Origin: JAUQQI01 sp040289115
GTDB taxonomy: Bacteria; Chloroflexota; Dehalococcoidia; JAUQQI01
Assembly: GCA_040289115.1 (NCBI GenBank)
Contig: PSKS01000072.1
Span: 1 to 9,872 of the forward strand
Direction: 5' to 3'
DNA length: 9,872 nucleotides
Shown: in pieces, positions 5,833 through 9,872 of the stretch
Layout of the letters: every line of letters begins with the position of its first letter
Position numbering within the stretch: position 1 is the stretch's first letter
The notes under the pieces: model-generated
Told to the model about the DNA's origin: nothing
Databases searched by the model: none
Seen by the model: the letters and a program-made list of their open reading frames with translations, nothing else
Translations under genes and position numbers: made by a program

Positions 5833-6756
5833 GTGTGGAAGTATGCGCTTAAAAGGGTTTTGCTCTTAATCCCGACCCTGCTTGCCGTCTACACCCTGGT
5901 TTTCATCCTTTTTCACCTCACCCCGGGCGGACCCTGGGATAAGGAGCGACCGGTTCCCGAGTCGGTCCAGGAGTATCTAAACGCCAAGTATGGGCTGGAT
6001 AAGCCCCTCTGGCAGCAGTACGTGGACTACCTAATCGGGGTTGTCACCCGGCTCGACCTAGGGCCATCCTATAAATACACCCATCTGACCGTCCGGGATA
6101 TCATCGGCCAGTTTTTCCCCAACTCCATCCAGGTCGGCCTCATCGCCATGGCCATCGCCGTAACCCTGGGAATAACCCTGGGGATCCTCTCGGCCATCAA
6201 GCAGAACACGTTCCTTGACTACGTGCTTATGTTTTTCGCCATCTTCGGGGCCACCGTTCCCACCTTTGTCGTCGGCCCCCTCCTGGTTTGGCTGTTGATT
6301 TTGACGCTGGGGGTTGGGCTGCCCACCGGCGGCTGGGGTACCCCCAGGCACCTGGTGCTGCCAGTCATCACCCTTGCCCTCGGGCCCATGGCCGTCCTCG
6401 CCCGGTACACCCGGGCGTCGATGCTGGAAGTTATCCGAGCCGACTACATCCGGACGGCCCGGGCCAAGGGCTTACCGGAGGGGGTTGTCATCGTCCGCCA
6501 CGCCCTCAAAAATGCGCTGATCCCGGTGATAACCGTGGCCGGGGTGATCCTGGCCGTGGTGATTACGGGCTCCTTTTACGTGGAGTTTATCTTTTCCATT
6601 CCGGGGATCGGCCAGTACTTTGTGACCAGCGTGAGCAACCGGGATTACCCGGTCCTTATGGGCGTCTCTTTGCTCTTTGCCACCGTCATCGCCCTGATGA
6701 ACCTGATTGTTGACCTGGCCTATGGGTTCCTCGACCCGAGGATTCGCTACCAGTAA
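5833..6756 (+). CDS. Peptide ABC transporter permease, DppB/OppB type
   Basis: A 307-residue inner-membrane permease that forms half of the translocation channel of a peptide importer. The N-terminus (KYALKRVLLLIPTLLAVYTL, then FHLTPGGP) is the classic DppB/OppB start, and about six hydrophobic segments follow. The EAA cytoplasmic loop that docks the ATPase is at about residues 204-229 (DYIRTARAKGLPEG, then HALKNALIPV), and the C-terminus DLAYGFLDPRIRY is typical. I chose GTG 5833-5835, preceded by AGG 6 nt upstream; an in-frame GTG at 5815 would add six residues but lies at the end of the terminator U-run with no ribosome site. It is 27 bp before the second permease and co-transcribed with it. 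The window shows no partner ATPase. Confidence 0.94.
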   Translation: MWKYALKRVLLLIPTLLAVYTLVFILFHLTPGGPWDKERPVPESVQEYLNAKYGLDKPLWQQYVDYLIGVVTRLDLGPSYKYTHLTVRDIIGQFFPNSIQVGLIAMAIAVTLGITLGILSAIKQNTFLDYVLMFFAIFGATVPTFVVGPLLVWLLILTLGVGLPTGGWGTPRHLVLPVITLALGPMAVLARYTRASMLEVIRADYIRTARAKGLPEGVVIVRHALKNALIPVITVAGVILAVVITGSFYVEFIFSIPGIGQYFVTSVSNRDYPVLMGVSLLFATVIALMNLIVDLAYGFLDPRIRYQ

Positions 6757-6783
6757 CCGGCCGGAACGGAGGTTGAGACGACC

Positions 6784-7758
6784 GTGACTGCCGAAACCCC
6801 ATCCCGCCCCGGGGCGACCGCCCCAGAAGCGGTCCTACCGGCCCGGGGTTCGACCAGCCTTTGGGCCGACGCCTGGCGTCGGCTCCTCCGCAACCGGGCG
6901 GCCGTGGTCGGCATGGCCTTCATCGGGTTCATGCTGTTGGTGGCCATCTTTGCCGATTTTATTGCCCCCTACCCCTACTGGCAGCAGGACATCACCAACC
7001 AGTTCCAGCCGCCCAGCTGGGAGCACCCCTTTGGAACCGACCACCTTGGCCGGGACGTTTTAAGCCGCCTGGTCTACGGGGCCCGGGTTTCTATGGCCGT
7101 CGGGTTTATCGTCCAGGCCATCATCATCCTAATCGGGATGTCGGTGGGAGCCATTGCTGGCTATTTTGGGGGCAAAATCGACCAGCTCCTGATGCGCTTT
7201 GTAGATGTCATGTATTCTTTCCCCGACCTGCTTTTGATCATCATCGTGATGACGACCCTGCGGGCGGTTACGGGCCGCGAGAACCCCAGCGGCCTGCTCT
7301 GGCTAATGGTCCGGGCCGACGACCTCTTCGGCGGCCTCCTGGGGGTCTTCATTGCCCTGGGGCTCACCAGCTGGCTTACGGTGGCCCGGCTTGTCCGGGG
7401 TCAGATTCTCTCGCTGAAGGAGCGGGAGTTTGTCGAAGCTGCCCGGGCCATCGGCGTCGGCCACTTCCGGATCATCCGGGTCCACCTGGTGCCCAACATC
7501 CTGGCTCCCATCATCGTGGCCGTAACCTTCGGGATTCCCAACGCCATCCTGGTTGAGGCGGCCTTAAGCTTCATCGGCCTGGGGGTCAAGCCCCCGATGC
7601 CCTCGTGGGGGCTTATGATCCTGGACGGGTACCGGGCCATGCGGGCCTATCCCCACCTGCTGCTCTTCCCGGCCGCCGCCCTTTCCCTCACGGTCCTAAG
7701 CTACAACTTCTTCGGCGACGGCCTGCGGGACGCCCTCGACCCCTGGATGAAGCAGTAG
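6784..7758 (+). CDS. Peptide ABC transporter permease, DppC/OppC type
   Basis: The second channel subunit, 324 residues. After a polar, Pro/Ala-rich tail (about 1-27), WADAWRRLLRNRAAVVG introduces the first membrane helix and IAPYPYWQQD follows, as in OppC N-terminal domains. HPFGTDHLGRDVLSRLVYGAR (about 80-100) is a strong family hallmark. The EAA loop is EFVEAARAIG...HLVPN at about residues 215-238, and AALSFIGLGVKPPMPSWG closes the core. A segment around ENPSGLLWLMVRADDLFGG is longer than in many OppC proteins. The start is GTG 6784-6786, with GGAGG 11 nt upstream, 27 bp after the DppB-type gene. It should pair with that permease and receive ligand from the lipoprotein encoded upstream. 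Confidence 0.94.
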   Translation: MTAETPSRPGATAPEAVLPARGSTSLWADAWRRLLRNRAAVVGMAFIGFMLLVAIFADFIAPYPYWQQDITNQFQPPSWEHPFGTDHLGRDVLSRLVYGARVSMAVGFIVQAIIILIGMSVGAIAGYFGGKIDQLLMRFVDVMYSFPDLLLIIIVMTTLRAVTGRENPSGLLWLMVRADDLFGGLLGVFIALGLTSWLTVARLVRGQILSLKEREFVEAARAIGVGHFRIIRVHLVPNILAPIIVAVTFGIPNAILVEAALSFIGLGVKPPMPSWGLMILDGYRAMRAYPHLLLFPAAALSLTVLSYNFFGDGLRDALDPWMKQ

Positions 7759-7809
7759 GCTTGTTAATGCCGTCCCGCCTGTGCCAAAATGGTGGCAGGG
7801 GGACCTCCC

Positions 7810-8913
7810 ATGCGAATTCTGGCTGTCGACATTGGGACCGGCACCCAGGACATTGTGCTACTCGATTCCGAACAGCCCGTCGAAAACGCCGTTCAGCTGA
7901 TCTTGCCGTCGCCGACGGTAATCGTCGCCGAACGGATCCGGGAGGCGACCCGGGCCGGGCAGCCGGTTTTCCTTACGGGCCGGATGATGGGTGGTGGCCC
8001 CTGCCACTGGGCGGCGCTGGACCATATTCGGGCCGGCTTCCCCGTTTACGCCACCCCGGTGGCGGCCCAGACCTTCGACGACGACCTGGCCGCGGTGGAG
8101 CGGATGGGCGTCCGGCTGGTGGCCGGTGAGGCCGAAGTTCCCGAAGGGGCGGTGCGCATCGAGCTTCGGGATTTTTACTATCCGGAGATCCTGGCTGCCC
8201 TGCGCCTCTTTGGGGTCAAGGCCGAGCCCGATGTGGTGGCGGTGGCCGTTTTCGACCACGGGGCTGCCCCGCCCGGCTACAGCGACCGCCGCTTCCGGTT
8301 TGAGTACCTGGCCCGCCGGCTTCGGGAGGCCGGAGGCCTGAGCGGCTTCGCCTACCTCAAGCCCCACATCCCCGAGTTTCTCACCCGGCTCTGGGCCGTG
8401 GCCGACTCCTTTGACGGCCCCCAGCCCCTCCTGGTGATGGATACCGGTCCGGCCGCCATCTTGGGCACCCTGGAGGATGAGCGGGTAAGGGCTTCTTCTG
8501 AGCGGCTGGTGGTGAACGTGGGGAATTTTCACACCCTGGCCTTTTACCTGCGGAACGGGGAGATTCTGGGGCTATTCGAGCACCACACCGGTGAGCTGGA
8601 CCGGGCAAAGCTTGAGGCGTACCTGGAAAAGCTGGCGGCCGGGACGGTGACGAACGATGAGGTCTTTGCCGACATGGGCCACGGGGCCCTGGTTTTCGAG
8701 CCTCCCCGGCGCCGGGCTGGGGAGGTGCTTCTGGCCGTTACCGGACCCCGACGGGGACTGCTCAGGGGTTCCCGCCTGCGGCCCTATTTTGCGGTCCCAC
8801 ACGGGGATATGATGCTGGCCGGCTGCTTCGGCCTGGTCCGGGCCTTCGCCGACCATTACCCTCCGGTTCGGGAGGCCTGGGAGCGGGTGCTTAAACTGAG
8901 CACCGTGGGCTGA
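7810..8913 (+). CDS. DUF1786 (COG4012) family protein, actin-like ATPase fold suspected
   Basis: A 367-residue soluble protein that I recognise as the DUF1786/COG4012 family, sometimes loosely labelled as pyruvate formate-lyase activating enzyme-like; it has no radical-SAM CxxxCxxC motif, so that label is not supported here. The N-terminus MRILAVDIGTGTQD (1-14) resembles the phosphate-1 loop of sugar-kinase/Hsp70/actin (ASKHA) proteins. Other striking blocks are LTGRMMGGGPCHWAALDHI, VMDTGPAAILG and NVGNFHTLA, possibly further nucleotide-binding loops. I chose ATG 7810 because AGGGGG (7797-7802) lies 7 nt upstream; an ATG at 7789 would add seven unrelated residues and lacks a ribosome site. 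It follows the DppC-type gene by 51 bp and precedes the thioredoxin-like gene by 5 bp. A weak promoter (TTGTTA 7761, CAAAAT 7785) is possible but poor. Function is unknown. Confidence 0.85.
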   Translation: MRILAVDIGTGTQDIVLLDSEQPVENAVQLILPSPTVIVAERIREATRAGQPVFLTGRMMGGGPCHWAALDHIRAGFPVYATPVAAQTFDDDLAAVERMGVRLVAGEAEVPEGAVRIELRDFYYPEILAALRLFGVKAEPDVVAVAVFDHGAAPPGYSDRRFRFEYLARRLREAGGLSGFAYLKPHIPEFLTRLWAVADSFDGPQPLLVMDTGPAAILGTLEDERVRASSERLVVNVGNFHTLAFYLRNGEILGLFEHHTGELDRAKLEAYLEKLAAGTVTNDEVFADMGHGALVFEPPRRRAGEVLLAVTGPRRGLLRGSRLRPYFAVPHGDMMLAGCFGLVRAFADHYPPVREAWERVLKLSTVG

Positions 8914-8918
8914 AGGCC

Positions 8919-9407
8919 GTGAGGTCGGCCCTAAACCGCTATTCCTTCCTCTGGGCGGCCGGGCTTATCGCCGGGATCGGGCTTTTTGCCAACCTGGTAG
9001 CCGGCCCGAGCCCGGCCCGGGTGCTGGTCCCGGCCGGGCTGCTCCTTCTGCTGGCCGCCTATCACCGGGTGATGCGGACCGGTCCCGGCCGGCTCAAGGC
9101 CGCCGAGGTCGAGGGCCGGCTCCGGTCCGGCCGGCCAACCCTGGTCGAGGTTTACTCGGATTACTGACTGATGTGCCTCACGGTGAAGCCCGTCGTCGAC
9201 GGGCTCGAACGGGAGCTGGCCGGCCGGGCCCAGGTCTTCCGGGTGAACGTGGCCGAACCGGCCGGGCAGGAGCTCCTTTCCCGCTGGAACCTGGAAGTGG
9301 TGCCCACGTTTTTGGTCTTTGACGGCACCGGCCGGGAGGTTTACCGGGCCACCGGATTTCCCGACCGGGGGGCGATCTTAAGGGCCCTTAATGTCCGGTC
9401 CACGTAG
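8919..9407 (+). CDS. Membrane-anchored thioredoxin-like selenoprotein (in-frame TGA read as Sec)
   Basis: Read through the in-frame TGA at 9165-9167, this gene encodes 162 residues. Two hydrophobic helices (about 9-28 and 34-48) are followed by a basic stretch (RVMRTGPGRLK), suggesting both termini face the cytoplasm. A thioredoxin fold then runs from about residue 62: strand TLVEVYSDY (74-82), active site Sec83-Leu-Met-Cys86, helix LTVKPVVDGLERELAG, strand AQVFRVNVAE, and VVPTFLVFDGTG with cis-Pro129. The TGA replaces precisely the first, nucleophilic Cys of CxxC, and the frame is intact on both sides with the same high GC3. A SECIS-like hairpin follows. The start is GTG, 5 nt after the DUF1786 stop, with GAAGG close by, implying coupling. 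Expected role: membrane-associated thiol-disulfide reductase or peroxide-linked redox protein. Alternatives are a nonsense mutation or a C-to-A error. Gene callers would split it into 82- and 78-residue pieces. Confidence 0.8.
9165..9205 (+). promoter_or_regulatory. Candidate bacterial SECIS: UGA plus downstream stem-loop
   Basis: After UGA (9165-9167) and a 20-nt spacer, AGCCCGUC (9187-9194) pairs perfectly with GACGGGCU (9198-9205) around the loop GUC. The loop begins with G, and 27 nt separate it from the UGA, both within the ranges described for bacterial SECIS elements as I recall them. The hairpin lies within coding sequence, as is normal in bacteria. Confidence 0.7.
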
Positions 9408-9420
9408 GGAGGACAACCGG

Positions 9421-9849
9421 ATGCCGAAACCCTTTCCCCATGAGACTCCCCAGCCGGATACCTTCGTCGGCCGCCTGGGAATCCGGGTTACCGGCAGGGG
9501 TGAGGGCTTTGCCCGCTGCGAGCTGGAGGTAGTGCCCTGGTTTCTCAATATCCGGAACGGGGTTGTCCACGGCGGGGTTATCTTCAGCCTGGTGGACACG
9601 GGTACGGCCGCGGCCGTTCACACCGTTATGGACCCCGGTGAGGTCTGCTCGACCATCGAGCTTACGGTCACCTACCTGCGGGCTGTCCGGAGCGGGCAGC
9701 TGGTGTGCGAGTCCCGGGTTCTGCGCCGGGGCAACCGGGTCGTCTTCCTCGAGGCGGAGGTCTTTAACGACGGGGAGCTGGTGGCGAAGGGTCTTGGGAC
9801 CTACTATGTAACCCGGGAAAAAGGTCGAGGAGCTGCCGAAGTTCCTTGA
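9421..9849 (+). CDS. PaaI-type hotdog-fold thioesterase
   Basis: A 142-residue single-domain hotdog protein of the PaaI/4HBT group, which hydrolyses acyl- or aryl-CoA thioesters in the cytoplasm. The active-site helix NGVVHGGVIFSLVDTGTAAA (residues 46-65) holds the family motif with His50-Gly-Gly and Asp59, the residue placed to act as catalytic acid/base. The strands ELTVTYLRAVRSGQLVCES and the C-terminal GLGTYYVT are typical. The start ATG 9421 is fixed by GGGAGGA (9407-9413), which overlaps the stop of the thioredoxin-like gene; an upstream ATG at 9391 would overlap that gene and lacks a ribosome site. It is the third gene of the DUF1786/thioredoxin-like cluster. The substrate is unknown. 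Confidence 0.92.
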   Translation: MPKPFPHETPQPDTFVGRLGIRVTGRGEGFARCELEVVPWFLNIRNGVVHGGVIFSLVDTGTAAAVHTVMDPGEVCSTIELTVTYLRAVRSGQLVCESRVLRRGNRVVFLEAEVFNDGELVAKGLGTYYVTREKGRGAAEVP

Positions 9850-9872
9850 CCTCCCGGTCCCAGTACCGGCTC

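Noticed and set aside
7761..7790. TTGTTA...CAAAAT as a promoter for the DUF1786 cluster
   Set aside because: Each box matches only four of six positions, the spacer is 18 bp, and the start site would fall on the ribosome binding site. Read-through from the permeases is simpler.
7858..8532. Long minus-strand open frame opposite the DUF1786 gene
   Set aside because: Antisense shadow with no ribosome site or recognisable motif.
9165..9167. TGA as a true stop, leaving two separate small genes or a pseudogene
   Set aside because: The second piece would start at the ATG inside the active site, without a ribosome site, and the TGA sits exactly at the catalytic Cys position with a SECIS-like hairpin after it. 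A C-to-A error cannot be fully excluded.
9764..9872. Minus-strand open frame entering from the right edge (SRYWDREVKELRQLLD-like start)
   Set aside because: The first 20 residues look protein-like, but it would overlap the thioesterase by 86 bp, its tail is low-complexity, and the codon-aligned antisense frame looks equally good. Too little sequence to decide.
9846..9872. Possible TTG start of a next plus-strand gene overlapping the thioesterase stop
   Set aside because: Only nine codons are visible and the nearest purine-rich site is about 12 nt away.

Overview
The window is about 9.9 kb of GC-rich bacterial DNA with strong G/C preference at third codon positions, frequent GTG/TTG starts and clear AGGAGG-type ribosome binding sites. 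A WecG/TagA-type glycosyltransferase, a Tat-type lipoprotein peptide-binding protein and a likely selenoprotein fit a Gram-positive-type anaerobe, perhaps a thermophilic clostridium of the Moorella/Desulfotomaculum kind. That placement is inference from style and gene content, not a match to a known genome.

Left part (1-3358): a plus-strand C-terminal fragment converges on a minus-strand pair, an MFS transporter followed by a WecG/TagA/CpsF glycosyltransferase whose start overlaps the transporter's end. Divergent from these is galE (UDP-glucose 4-epimerase). Its stop codon shares a CTAG with the stop of a convergent 87-residue SWIM zinc-finger protein. WecG/TagA and GalE both fit cell-surface polysaccharide synthesis.

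Middle (3359-4108): two small minus-strand genes, SWIM and a 74-residue two-helix membrane protein, each have a consensus TATAAT and a strong ribosome binding site. The SWIM promoter lies inside a perfect 11-bp inverted repeat. A plus-strand extended -10 promoter then starts a leader of about 160 nt with several palindromes, a possible 36-codon Cys-containing upstream ORF, and a Shine-Dalgarno sequence in a hairpin loop.

Importer (4109-7758): a lipoprotein peptide-binding protein, a textbook intrinsic terminator, then two inner-membrane permeases of the Opp/Dpp type. No ATPase gene follows in the window.

Right part (7810-9849): a tight cluster of a DUF1786 (COG4012) protein, a membrane-anchored thioredoxin-like gene and a PaaI-type hotdog thioesterase. 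The thioredoxin-like gene is interrupted by an in-frame TGA exactly where the first Cys of the CxxC motif belongs (UxxC, Sec83-Leu-Met-Cys86). A perfect 8-bp stem with a G-first triloop starts 20 nt after the TGA, as expected for a bacterial SECIS. Ordinary gene calling would split this gene in two. This candidate selenoprotein is the most interesting item in the window.
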